NCBI GenBank assembly: GCA_943704525.1
Contig: CALSCQ010002492.1
Location: 1 to 30,984 of the forward strand
DNA: 30,984 bases
DNA from: Pigoraptor vietnamica
Lineage: Eukaryota; Opisthokonta; Filasterea
Reading direction: 5' to 3'
Within the stretch, counting starts at the first letter, position 1. Each line of letters begins with the position of its first letter. Made by a program: the position numbers and the translations under genes. Below the pieces are notes generated by a model. The model was not told where the DNA came from. It was given only the letters and a program-made list of their open reading frames with translations, and did not search any database. Shown piece by piece: positions 9,899 to 20,070 of this stretch.

Positions 9899-12151
9899 AT
9901 GTCGGACGGTCGCGAGTACTGGCTCATTGCGGCCCCGGCCGACCGGACGCGCGAGCAGACGTGGGAGAAGCTTCAGTCGCGGACGGCCTCCCTGGGCCTT
10001 TCGGTCAACTACAAATTTGACATTCCCGAGCTCAAGGTGCGTCCGACGTACAAGCCGTCGCTACACACGAAGTGCAGTGTTGGGAGTGGGAGTTGTGCTC
10101 ATGCGTGTGTGTCGCCTGGTGCAGGTCGGCACTCTCGATGCGCTCGTGAGCTTGTCCGATGAGCTCGGCAAGCACAGCGCGTTTGTGGAGGGCATCGTCA
10201 AGAAGATTGCGACGCTCATGGCCGACCTTCTCGAGGACCAGAAGGAAAAGCTCGACAGCAACCTCACGGCGAACGGCGGTGCGTGCGTGCGTGCTTCCGT
10301 GGACGTCTTCAGTCGGGGTGTGTGCATGGACCGCATTGCTTACTATTTTTGCGCGTGTGCAGGTGACCTTGAGCGGTACCTGACGACCTTCCAGTGGGAC
10401 GTCTCAAAGTATCCCCTCAAGAGCTCCATCCAAGAACTCACCGACGCCATTGTCAAGGTGCGCAGAGTGGCTGTGACGTGCTCGTTAGGGCGGCATTTTG
10501 TTGCCTCAGTCGCTCCATCTAGACGCAATAGTGGATCCATGCGCTTTTTCCCGGCGGTGTTTTGAGCCATAGCGCCAGTTGTGGGGGGCCGAGGCAAATT
10601 GTGGATGAGCTGGTGGTGTGCGAGGGTAGGCGAACGGGACTGAGTGGGCTGTGGGTCGCAGGAAGTGTCGGCGATTGACGGCGAGCTCAAGGGCAAGGTG
10701 CAAGCGTACAACAACGTCAAGAACAACCTCCAGGCCGTCGAACGCAAGGCGACGTGGGTTTTCTTCCGTCTGTAGTGCAGTCGGTGACACGCGCCCGTGT
10801 TTCAGCTGACTCCGCTGCATGTTGAAGCACCGCGATGTTGTCTGATGTTGTTTTGCGCCTGACCTATGTTTTGTTCACTCGCGCGCAGCGGCAACCTCCT
10901 TGTTCGCTCTCTGCACGAGCTTGTGACGAAGGACATGTTCGTCGAGTCCGAGTACCTTCAGACAGTGCTGGTCGTTGTGCCCAAGTGGGTTGCTGCTCCG
11001 CGCTTGTCTGTGCCACGCACCCTGAGGCACTGGCGCAACGGCACTCACGCTGTTTCGCTTCGTGCGTGTGTGTGCGTAGGACATTGTACAAGGACTGGCA
11101 GAACAGCTACGAGCGGCTCGCGGGAATGGTCGTGCCGCGCTCGAGCAAGTGGGTTTTGGCACAGTCGTAATTTGTTCAGTGTGCGCAAAGTGAGGTACCA
11201 TTGGGTAGGCATGGGACACGCGAGGGTTTGCCTGAGAGACGGGTGGCACAGTGGCGGAGGGCCGTGGCGGAGGGCCGTGGCTGATGGCACGTGACGCAGG
11301 CTGGTGACGGAGGAGGCCGATTACGGGCTCTACTCTGTGACCATCTTCCAGCGCGTGTACGACGAGTTCAAGAACAACGCGAGGGAAAAGAAGTGCGTGC
11401 GGCCCTTGTCCTTGCCCGCTTTTCTCGCTCTGTCGAATTCCCTGTGAATTGCAAAGCCCGTTGATTGTTCAGTCGACGTGCTGAGTGTCTGTCCGTGTTT
11501 TTTCGGAGTGCGTGGCACCTTTCATTGGCTGACATGCCTGTGCATGTTTCAGGTTCGTCGTCCGCGACTTCAAGTACGACGACGCCGAGGTCGAGTCGAG
11601 CAAGAAGGAGAAGGGCAATTTGGAGAAGGAGCTCAAGAAGCAATGGGTGGGTGCCTTTCTCCCTGTGCCGCCTGCGATTGCAGGCCACTCATGCTGACAT
11701 GGTCACGTGCCGCGCAGACGTCGATTGTGCGCTGGGCCAAGACGCAGTTCAGCGAGGCCTTCCAGGCGCTCATTCACCTCAGGGCACTGCGCGTGTTTGT
11801 GGAGAGCGTCCTCCGATACGGACTCCCCGTCAACTTCCAGGCCGCGCTCTTGCTGGTGCGTGGCGTGCGCCGTACGCTCTTTCCATTCCCACTCCTTATG
11901 CTACTGTGCCCGAGTTCCCTGCTGCATCCCATCGCGCCGAGTGTCTAACATACGCAATCCGCGCGCAGCCCAAGAAGGGTAACGACAAGAAGGTCCGCGA
12001 GGCGCTGCTGCAGCTGTACGGACACCTCGACGGCGGCGCGTCCAAGCCCGTCAAGGGTTCTGCCGCGGACGTGGAAATTCCAGGCCTGCTCGGGCAGCAG
12101 GACTACCTTCCCTTTGTCTGCTACAAGGTGTCGCTCAACCTCGTCGACTAG
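9899..12151 (+). CDS. ATP6V1C: V-type H+-ATPase V1 subunit C
   Basis: Ten exons (9899-10036, 10125-10278, 10363-10457, 10662-10753, 10889-10984, 11080-11148, 11300-11392, 11553-11646, 11718-11855, 11969-12151) give 383 aa, matching the usual 380-390. Subunit C is the clamp between the peripheral stalks and the membrane sector; its release accompanies reversible V1-Vo disassembly. The family pattern runs the full length: [144 protein letters not shown]. The N-terminus starts without an extension and there is no membrane segment, as expected for a peripheral V1 subunit. The middle coiled, charged region ([18 protein letters not shown]) is normal for the family. The many introns are 71-204 bp. 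Confidence 0.98.
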
Positions 12152-12361
12152 ATTCACTCCCCCGCTCCGTGAGCGGCCTTTGGGAGAGCGTTCGCCGTGC
12201 GCGCGTTGGCGGCTTCGCAATGAACGTGTGCGTTTGCGTGCGTGTCTGGACAAGGGTTCGCAGAACAGTTCTCTCCTAATGGCTCGTAGTGAAGGCAGCT
12301 GAACGACTTCACCCTGACCGTGCTTGAGCCACAGCACGAGTCAATGCGCAACGAAGACACT

Positions 12362-13523
12362 TCACTTGAGGGGCACGCCAAATCGGAGCGCACGCAGCCG
12401 CTTTTTCTCCTGCGCAACGGACAAAAAAGTGACACCTCAGACGCCGTGACGCCAGTCGGCACACACACACCCCCTACACCCACCCGCTCCTCCTCTGAAA
12501 TGGCCTCGTTCATTGGCCGCTTCGCCGATCCGTTCGCCGCCGCCGGTGCCTTCGCGGGCGCGGCTGCTTCTGTCTGCTGCGGGATCCCGAACCGCTCGGC
12601 TCGCTTTTGCAGCTTTGCGGCTGCCTCCGAGAGCGCTGCCGTCTGCGATGGCTCAACGTGAAAAACGCTTCTTTGGACACAAGCGCAACACGAGGATGAA
12701 CCCACCTGTGCCGCTGGCTTCGGCGCCTGCGCGGCCTTGGGTGCAGCCTTGTTGTCGGCGGCAGCTGTGGACGAAGACACGTCAGGACAGCGCCAATGAT
12801 GGGACCCGCAGTTACCATCAGACACTCACCCGTCGCCGCGGGCGATCCAAACTTTTGCGCGCGAAGCTGCTTCCGATCATCCTCCGCCGCGGGAAGGCCA
12901 AAACGCTCAGCACGGCGAAGGCGACGCGCAGCCTCACTCTCGTCATCGGCTGCGGCAGCGGCGGCATTCGCGGCCGGGGCTGCGCTGGCACCCGATGCGG
13001 CGGGCGCTGGCACTGCAGGCGCTGTCGAGGCAGCGGCGGCGGCGGCGGCAGCGGCGACGGCCGAGACGGCGGGCTTCTGCACAGCGGTGCCCTTCGGCAG
13101 CGCGGGCGTGGCAGCAGGTGCGGGTGCGGGGACAGGCGCTGCAGCGGCGGCGGCGGCAGGTGCGGACGGGGCGGCCGGCGCGGCAGTCTCCGCGGGAGCT
13201 GGGTGGGGACAACGTGAGCAGGACGTGGGACACAATCACAACGGCACTGGTACGCTCGGCGCACGCACCGGCGCTCTTGGCGTTGTCGTCCTCTTCGAGA
13301 CGCGCCACGAGCTCGCTCTTTGTCCCTCCGGTGGGAAGGCCGCGGTCGCCGAGGAGCGCCTTCAGCTCAGCGACCTGCACAGCCGCAGTGAGCAACACGG
13401 ACGCAGCAAACGCACATCAGCCACTGCAGGACCCCGTGATGGCTGCGATTCAAAAATTGGACCACACTGGCTCGTCAACGAATGGCCACGCACCTTGAGC
13501 CTGTTGTAGTTTGATGGGGCCAT
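12362..13523 (-). CDS. SARNP: SAP-domain mRNP factor, SARNP/CIP29/Tho1-like
   Basis: Exons 13523-13494, 13374-13269, 13198-12830, 12764-12706, 12642-12484 and 12409-12362 give 256 aa. Residues 1-45 are a SAP DNA/RNA-binding helix-turn-helix (NRLKVAELKALLGDRGLPTG, then TKSELVARLEEDD), split by intron 1. SARNP/Tho1 proteins package nuclear mRNA with the DEAD-box helicase UAP56/Sub2 and the TREX complex. Short basic-aromatic motifs occur four times: RRAERFGLPAAEDD, LRAQKFGSPA, QKRAERFGIPQQ and the extreme C-terminal KKRLRALRFGVPLK. Such RxxRFG motifs are the helicase-binding repeats of the family. They are separated by a long Ala/Pro-rich linker of low complexity, which makes the protein longer than human SARNP (about 210 aa). 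The last 16-codon exon is joined by the phase-0 acceptor at 12410 and restores the expected C-terminus. Confidence 0.92.
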
Positions 13524-13850
13524 GATTCTAGCGCGGCCCGCAACGTGCGCCAATGGAAGGAATGCCACGGAGCCCTTTTTTCGCGACGGCGTGCAGTTCA
13601 GGTGGTGCGCAAAAACGAGATGCGAATTGGCGCGCACAGCTGAGCATCGGAAATTGTTTTACGATATCGGACAAATCGGAAATTGTCTGATAGCAAAGCT
13701 TTGATTGACTGTCAAGCACCCGCCAGCCGGGCGCAAGGGGCCAGCTGACACTGTTTCGCAGTCCAAAGCATGCGCCACTTGCAAAGCTCGGTGTGCAGGA
13801 AATTTCAGTGAAAGACAAAAATCATGTACAGGAGTGTTACGCAGTCGCAA
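13524..13850. promoter_or_regulatory. Intergenic region: SARNP promoter side and C2H2-gene 3' flank
   Basis: Both flanking genes read leftward, so this 327-bp stretch should hold the 3' UTR of the zinc-finger gene and the promoter of the SARNP-like gene. No exon is visible. CGGAAATTGT occurs twice (13648-13657 and 13677-13686), flanking CGGACAAAT at 13668-13676. The latter nonamer is also present at 6508 in another promoter region. Confidence 0.5.
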
Positions 13851-15316
13851 TCACATGCCATCGTCCGACCCGGCGTCTTCGTGTTCCTCCCCGCCGTCTC
13901 CCTCGCCCTCGCCACCCTCGTCGCCGTCCTCCCCCTCCCCGTCGCCCTCCTCGTGGTCCCCCACGCCCACGCCCACGCCATCCACGCCGTCCATGTCATC
14001 ACCCTCGCCGCCGTCGCCGCCGTCGCCTTCCTCGCCTACGGTTCGCTGCCGCTTCGACGCGCGGGACGCATCCCCTTCGTCATCTTCGCGTGGACGGTGT
14101 TCGCTCGCGCCCGCGCCATCGCCGTGTCCGTCCGCCAGTCCAAAGCCGCGAAGCGATGGCCGCGTGGATCGGTGTAGGCGCTCGTTTTGGTATCGGCGGA
14201 GAAGCTCCTGCTGCTCAATGTGCAGGTGGCGCACCTGCGGCAAAACAAAAGACGAGACAATGTGTCAAAATTGCGCCGCCATTGAGGCAACAAGAGAGAC
14301 ACGACGCAGAGAGGGCGCACCTGCTCGAGGTGGAAGGCCTGCATGCCCAGCAGGAGGCTTTGCTGAAGGTCAAAGCGCTGCTGCGGCGAATCGGCCACCC
14401 CAAGCGCCGCCTCCTTCGTCGCCTGCGCGGCCAGGTAGCCGTCCATGAGCGCCGCCCGCGCGTCCTCCGTCATGCGTCGGTGGCGCTGAACGTAGCGTAC
14501 AAATCCCTCGCCCAGCGCGTTCGCCAGCACCCCGGGAAAGTCAAACTCGAACAGCGCGCACGGATCGCCCCCTGGCAGCCGCTGTGTCACATGACCCGCC
14601 GGGTCGTCCCCTGGGAGCCGCTTGCCCCCCGCGCGCGGCCGCACGCCCGCGGCGGCGTAGTTGGCTGTCTCGGCGCCCGTGCGATTGGCCATCGCACTCA
14701 GCTTGGCCGCGAGCGCCCGCCGCTCCTTGTCCAGGCGCGCCACCGACCGCTTCAGCTCGGACTCGTTCTCCGCGTGACGGTCGCGCATTTCGCGGAGCTC
14801 CTGCTCCAGCTGCGCGTACGTCTTGTGGTTCTTCAGGTGCCTGTTAAGCTTCGCCCGCTCCACATACCCCTTGCCGCACGCGCCGCACACAAAGGGCTTC
14901 GCACCCGTGTGCGCCAGCGAGAGGTGATTCCGCAGAGACTTTTGCACCTTAAAGGCGCGACCGCAGCCGTCGTAGCTGCACACGTACGGCGTCTCGGACG
15001 AGTGCACGGCGGCGTGCCGCTGCAGGCCCAGCGCCGTCCCAAACCGCTTCCCGCAATCTGCCACGTGGCACGTATAGGGCCGGTTTTGCCGCGCGGGTGT
15101 GTGGAAGTCCTTAATGTGCGCATCCACACTTCGCGCGTTCTTATATCGGCGTGTGCACCCTTCCACCGAACACGCAAACGGGCGAGCGTCGGGGGGAGGA
15201 CCGCCCAGCGCCACGGCCATCGCAGGCTCGCGACCGCCCACGTCGTCCCGGTGGCCCAGAACGTGCAATGGCGGCTGAAAGTCCGCATACATGTGCCCCG
15301 CAAGGTGCGCCGCCAT
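13851..15316 (-). CDS. C2H2 zinc-finger protein with coiled coil and acidic tail
   Basis: Exons 15316-14321 and 14234-13851 give 459 aa. Four C2H2 fingers lie at about residues 47-165: FACSVEGCTRRYKNARSVDA..., YTCHVADCGKRFGTALGLQR..., YVCSYDGCGRAFKVQKSLRN... and FVCGACGKGYVERAKLNRHL.... The first three have CX4C spacing and the last CX2C. The long C-to-C spacing and linkers recall TFIIIA-type fingers, but TFIIIA has nine. A Glu/Arg-rich coiled coil follows (YAQLEQELREMRDRHAENES). Next comes a conserved-looking helical region (FDFPGVLANALGEGFVRYVQ; LQQSLLLGMQAFHLEQVRHL) spanning the intron. The last roughly 70 residues are Asp/Glu/Gly-rich after a basic SRASKRQR patch, a possible nuclear localisation signal. 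A sequence-specific regulator is likely; the target is unknown. ATG 15316 is the first in-frame ATG of the open frame, and the next in-frame ATG at 15292 is an alternative. Confidence 0.85.
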
Positions 15317-16491
15317 TCTCGCACAAGGGCCGTGGCCCACACGCAAAGCAGTTGTCGCAGGACGGGTGGTGCGATGCCAACGACGCGCCGGTACTTGCAC
15401 ACTTCCACCGTATCGTCACTCGCCACCAAACACGATATATATATAACTCGCGTGCACGCATGCGCCGGAATACCTCGGAACACTAAGAAACAGCAAAATT
15501 CTTTGCAGGGGTGTCGTGGTCGACAAGCGCTTTCAACCAAAGCGCGCCAAGTGCGCCCTCTTGCCTCGAATGGCTTGTGGAGAAATTTCAAATCCAAATA
15601 TAGTAACGAATTGTGTTACGTTGTTACTCCTCCGTTGTCGGCCTCAAAAAACTCCAACAGCTCACAACGAGTGAGTGGATTCCCCCCTTTTGTCGTCAAG
15701 AGGCCCGCCATTCGCCATTACAACAGCGGACTCGTTTTAATTTTACACTCAAAGGGCGTGTTGTTCTTCCGCAACTGAGCGTAGCGCGTGGTCTGACACC
15801 GCCTTGGTGCAAACGTGGTGCAAACGTCCATATGGACCCTGATTGGGGAAGGTAGAAACTCATGAGCAGCACACGAGCTGTTGTATTTGTGTGTGTTTAG
15901 TGTGTGTATGTGACATGCGTGTGTGCTCCGTGTGTGAGTGACAGCGGGGTCGCGTGGGCGTGGGGTCGAGGGCAGTCGGCCCAATTTTTCATGTGCTCGG
16001 ATATGTGCGGTGGTCTTCAGGTGCGTTCGATTGGTCCGAAAGCCGGCTGCACGCGCCCATTGTGCGGGTGCCTTTCGTTGCTGTCGTCCCACGGCGCATT
16101 CCGCGAACTGCGCGCGGGAATGTCCGGGTGCATTTCGGATCGCTACGTTTTCTCTCCGTTTGTACGGGGCGACACCCCCGCGCATGCCCGGCATTCCAGC
16201 ACTTTGGGGAGAAGGCACGCGCGCCACGCACAGCACGCAGCGCACACACAACGGCGCGATGGGCGGGTTTTTGTTTTGACCCACGGGCACTTGTCTGCGC
16301 GCGTTGCTGAGCTGGCGCTCGTGACGTCCTACGCCAGGCGGCGCGCGCGGTACCCCTGCTATATGAACTCCCACCGCGACGGCATCAGTAAGATTCGATC
16401 TACACACCCGTTTAAACAATCTGTTTTAGCTGGATGTGTGTTGGACGCGAAGAGAAGTGCGAAGCCTTGTGAGACAGGCGTGATTTGAACC
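15317..16491. promoter_or_regulatory. Long divergent intergenic region between C2H2 and LEA-like genes
   Basis: At 1175 bp this is the longest stretch without an assigned gene. The open frames inside do not resemble proteins I know. The left end has a TATA-like run for the leftward gene. AT-rich sequence spans about 15590-15740. GT-rich simple sequence (15885-15940) follows. On the LEA side, TGACGTC (16322-16328) and CTATATGA (16359-16366) lie about 165 and 126 bp before the ATG and could be promoter elements. A small unannotated exon or noncoding RNA cannot be excluded. Confidence 0.45.
15435..15446 (-). promoter_or_regulatory. TATA-like element of the C2H2 gene
   Basis: ATATATATATAA on the + strand reads TTATATATATAT toward the zinc-finger gene, 119 bp upstream of its ATG. 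It is the clearest TATA-like run in this GC-rich window. The position fits a core promoter with a 5' UTR of about 90 bases, but no transcript evidence is available. Confidence 0.4.
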
Positions 16492-19400
16492 ATGAAGCAC
16501 GTACGCACACTTTTGCTGCTCGGCCTGCTGGTAGCAGCGGCCGCCGTCGGCACGATGGCGCTGCGAGATGTAAGTGCCCCTCCTGATGTGTGCATTCTTG
16601 TGCTTCAATTCGGCGGCTCACGGGGACGTTCTTTCACGCAGAGCGGCGAGCAGCTCATGAAAGAGGGCGCACAGGAGACGGCTGATGGCATGCGCAAGAT
16701 GAAGGACGGTGCCGCGCAAATGGCGAAGGACAAGGCCCGCGACGGAGCAGACCTCGCCGAGGATGCCGCGGACACGGTGAGAGGAGGAGCGTCGTACCTC
16801 AAGGATAAGGTGGTCGACACGGCCAGCGCCGCCTACGAAAAGGTCCGCGACACGGTTGCCGGGGGCGCGGAAATGGTCGGCGATGCTGTGAAGGGGACAG
16901 CGCAGCTGGGTGCGGACGCAGTGCGCGGCACCGTGAACGCTGCCAAGGACGCTACGGAACGCGTCGGCGATGCGGTTCGAGGCACGGCACATGCAGCGCG
17001 CGACACGGCGGCGGACGCAGCCGAGTCAGCTCGAGATCTAAAGGACAGCGTTGTTGACCGTGCCGAGGGAGCGTACGAGCGCACAAAAGACACCGTGCGC
17101 GGAGCGGCGGATGCGGCGAAAGACACGGCGGCGGATGCGGCGGACGCGGCGAAGGACACGGCCGAGTCGATTCTTGAGCGCGCCAAGCACGCCGTGCGCG
17201 GTGCGGCAGAGTACGTTGGCGATGCGGTCCGTGGAACGGCTCACCTCGGAGCGGACGCCGTTCGTGGCACTGCGCACGTCGCAGGTGATGTCGCCGGGGC
17301 TGCTGCAGGCGCCGTGAAGGGCGCAGCGGATGTTGTCGGCGACGCAGCACGGGGCGCGGCGAACCTTGGAGCCGACGCTGTACGCGGAACTGCGCGTGCT
17401 GCTGGCGACGTCGCCGGGGCGGCCGCCGGAGCCGTGAAGGGCGCGGCAGATGTCGGAGCGGATGCTGTGCGCGGTGCGGCGAACAAGGTCGCTGACACGG
17501 CACGTGCGGCACGCGACACGGCGGCGGACGCAGCCGAGTCGGCTCGAGATCTTAAGGACAGCGTTGTTGACCGTGCCGAGGGAGCGTACGAGCGCACGAA
17601 AGACACCGTGCGCGGAGCGGCGGATGCGGCGAAAGACACGGCGGCGGATGCGGCGGACGCGGCGAAGGACACGGCCGAGTCGATGCTTTATCGGGCCAAG
17701 GACGCAGTGCGCGGTGCGGCAGAGTACGTTGGCGATGCGGTTCGTGGAACGGCTCACCTCGGAGCGGACGCCGTTCGTGGCACTGCGCACGTCGCAGGTG
17801 ATGTTGCCGGGGCTGCTGCAGGCGCCGTGAAGGGCGCGGCGGACGCCGTTGGCGACGCAGCGCGTGGAGCGGCGCACCTTGGGGCTGATGCTGTGCGTGG
17901 TACTGCCCATGTTGCAGGCGATGTTGCCGGGGCTGCTGCGGGCGCCGTGAAGGGCGCGGCGGACGCCGTTGGCGACGCAGCGCGTGGAGCGGCGCACCTT
18001 GGGGCTGATGCTGTGCGTGGCACTGCACATGCGGCAGGTACTGTGGCAGGGGCTGCCGCGGGCGCAGCGAAGGGTGCCGCGCACGTCGGAGCGGATGCTG
18101 TGCGCGGGACGGCGGACAAGGTCGCCGATGCGGCACACGCGGCACGTGACACGGCCGGTCGTGTGGCTGACTCTGCGCGGGATGCCGTTGCGAAGGGCGC
18201 TGGAATAGTGGAGGACGGCGCGGAGTACGTGCGGAAGAAGGCGGAGCATGAGGAATCGATTGTCGACAAGATCAAGCGCGTGGTTGGGATCCACACCGCG
18301 CACGAGGTGCGTTCGCTGCACTGTTCAAAACAAACAAAAGCAAAGAGGGTTTCTGCGTGCTGACACCTTCTCTCGTGCGCAGCCAACGATTTTCGAGACG
18401 ACCAAGGGCTACGCGGAGGATCTTTCCGACCGCATCAAGGCCGGAGCGCAGGACATCTACCACTCGATTATTCCCGAGCCCTCGGCGAAGGAGGAGTTGA
18501 AGGACGGACTTGGCGAGGCAGCCCACGCGGCGCGCAAGGTCGGCGAAGGCGCGGCGCACCTCGTTCGCGACACTGTGTACGACGCCGCGGGTTCGGTTAA
18601 GGCGGGAGTCGCGAACGCGGCCGATAGCGTGCGGTCGGGAGTGGTGGGCGCGGCGGAGTCGGCCAAGGAGAGCGTCGAAGGGGCGGCGGACAGCGTAAGG
18701 GCCGGCGTCGGCAAGGTGGGCGATTTTGTGAGCGGCGGTGTGGAAACCATCCGCAAATCGGTGCGCGATACGGCGGAGGAGACAACGGACTCTGCGAAAG
18801 ACGCGTATGAGCGGGCTAAGGGCACGACCGAAGGAGCGGCCGAGGGCATCGTGGATCGCATCAAGCACGCGGCCGGCTTTGGAACGGAAGAACTGCACAT
18901 GGCGAAGGAAGACGCCAAGTGGGCGGCGAAGGACGCGAAGGCCAAGGTCGAGGAGGAGGGCGAGGGCATTCTCGAACGTCTAAAGCACGCGGCGGGCTTC
19001 GGCGCGGAAGAACTCCACGAGAAGAAGGAAGACGCTAAGTGGGCCGCGAAGGACGCGAAGGCCAAGCTGGAAGAGGAGGGCGAGGGCATTCTCGACCGTC
19101 TCAAGCACGCGGCGGGCTTCGGTGCGGAGGAGCTCCACGAGACGAAGGAAGACGCCAAGTGGGCGGCGAAGGACGCGAAGGCCAAGCTGGAAGAGGAGGG
19201 CGAGGGCATTCTCGACCGTCTCAAGCACGCGGCGGGTTTTGGTACGGAGGAGCTCCACGAGACGAAGGAAGACGCCAAGTGGGCGGCGAAGGACGCGAAG
19301 GCCAAGCTGGAAGAGGAGGGCGAGGGCATTCTCGACCGTCTCAAGCACGCGGCGGGCTTCGGTGCGGAGAAGGCCCAAGAGGCGGTCGACACCGCAACCG

Positions 19401-19915
19401 GCGCGGCGAAGATGGCAAAGGACGCGACGGAGGATGTGGTGGAGGATGCGGCGGAAGCCGTGCGGCAAAAGGGCGCCGAGTACGCACGGAGCGCCAAGAA
19501 GCTGCGCGATGACGCGATGGCGAAGGGGGCGGAAGCCCTCGACGCGACGCGCGCCAAGGCCGACAAGGTGGTTGAGCGCGAGAAGACGGGCGCGGGGGTT
19601 GTCTTGGACGGCGCCGGTCGCATCGTGGACGGACTGAAGCACATGGTTGGGCTTGGGTCTGCGTCGGGCGAGGAGATCCTCCAGGGCGAGCGCGCGAAGG
19701 AATCGGCCGCGGATTCGGTGCGGGACGCTGTCGAGAAGGCGCGCACGGCGGGCGAGGGCGCGCGCGTGTACATGAAGAAGGGCCTCGAGGCACCCGACAC
19801 GGCTGCGCGGCGCGAGGCGACGTCGGCGACGGGCCAGGAGGAGGCGGAGACGACTGGGTTCCAGCGGATGAAGAACCTCGTGCACGACACGCTCCGCAAG
19901 GCGGGGGTGGTGTGA
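16492..19915 (+). CDS. Secreted LEA-like amphipathic-helix repeat protein
   Basis: Exons 16492-16569, 16642-18306 and 18383-19915 give 1091 aa. Exon 1 encodes almost exactly a signal peptide: MKHVRTLLLLGLLVAAAAVG then TMALRD. The rest is Ala, Asp, Lys, Glu, Gly and Arg with almost no aromatics and no Cys, arranged as helical repeats like KDTAADAADAAKDTAES, typical of group-3 LEA proteins. Two arrays stand out. Exon 2 has units of exactly 40 residues (GAVKGAADAVGDAARGAAHL...). Exon 3 has four full and one partial 40-residue units (ILDRLKHAAGFGAEELHETK, then EDAKWAAKDAKAKLEEEGEG) at residues about 735-910. LEA proteins are unfolded in solution and become helical on drying or membranes, protecting proteins and lipids. 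No membrane anchor or ER-retrieval signal is seen at the C-terminus (RKAGVV), so it should be secreted or luminal. An apolipoprotein-like lipid-binding role is an alternative. Intron 1 alone in the window has the GTAAGT donor. Confidence 0.88.
17008..17833 (+). repeat. 513-bp-spaced segmental duplication in the LEA-like gene
   Basis: About 320 bases from 17008 reappear from 17521 with a constant 513-bp offset (171 codons). By eye only about a dozen positions differ, roughly half of them around 17170-17190, where IL-ER-AKHAV becomes ML-YR-AKDAV. The frame is kept. The near-identity suggests a recent in-frame duplication or gene conversion. Confidence 0.85.
17308..18180 (+). repeat. 120-bp coding repeats, array 1
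   Basis: Units begin at 17308, 17428, 17821, 17941 and 18061. Adjacent units are spaced exactly 120 bp; the jump between the second and third reflects the inserted 513-bp duplication. The units starting 17821 and 17941 are identical for about the first 90 bases. They encode Ala/Gly/Val/Asp-rich helix. Confidence 0.9.
18842..19370 (+). repeat. 120-bp coding repeats, array 2
   Basis: Units begin at 18842, 18962, 19082, 19202 and 19322 (the last partial). The units from 19082 on are almost identical to each other, while the first is the most diverged, as in an array that grew toward its 3' end. They encode a Trp-containing 40-residue helical unit. Confidence 0.95.
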
Positions 19916-20070
19916 GCGCCAATGACTTATTCGGTCAAGCGGACGGTGGCTGCTCTCTGAATGCTCGCCGTGCGCTTGTCATGTACAGTAACTGTATTGT
20001 GCATCAGTCGCCGAACCAGCGGCGGCTGCGCGTGCGCGCCAACGCAACATGACAGTAAACGACAATCTTG

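Noticed and set aside
13793-15778. A 661-codon open frame on the + strand across the zinc-finger gene
   Set aside because: It runs over the intron and four clear C2H2 fingers of the opposite strand and is extremely Arg-rich, a typical shadow in GC-rich DNA.
17038-18321. A 427-codon open frame antisense to the LEA-like gene
   Set aside because: It mirrors the GC-rich codon periodicity and repeats of the sense gene, which has a signal peptide, clean introns and a LEA-like composition. The antisense product is Arg/Cys/Ser-rich without family resemblance.
18842-19370. Regular repeats considered as a CRISPR array
   Set aside because: The 120-bp units are contiguous without unique spacers, keep one reading frame and lie inside a spliced eukaryotic gene.
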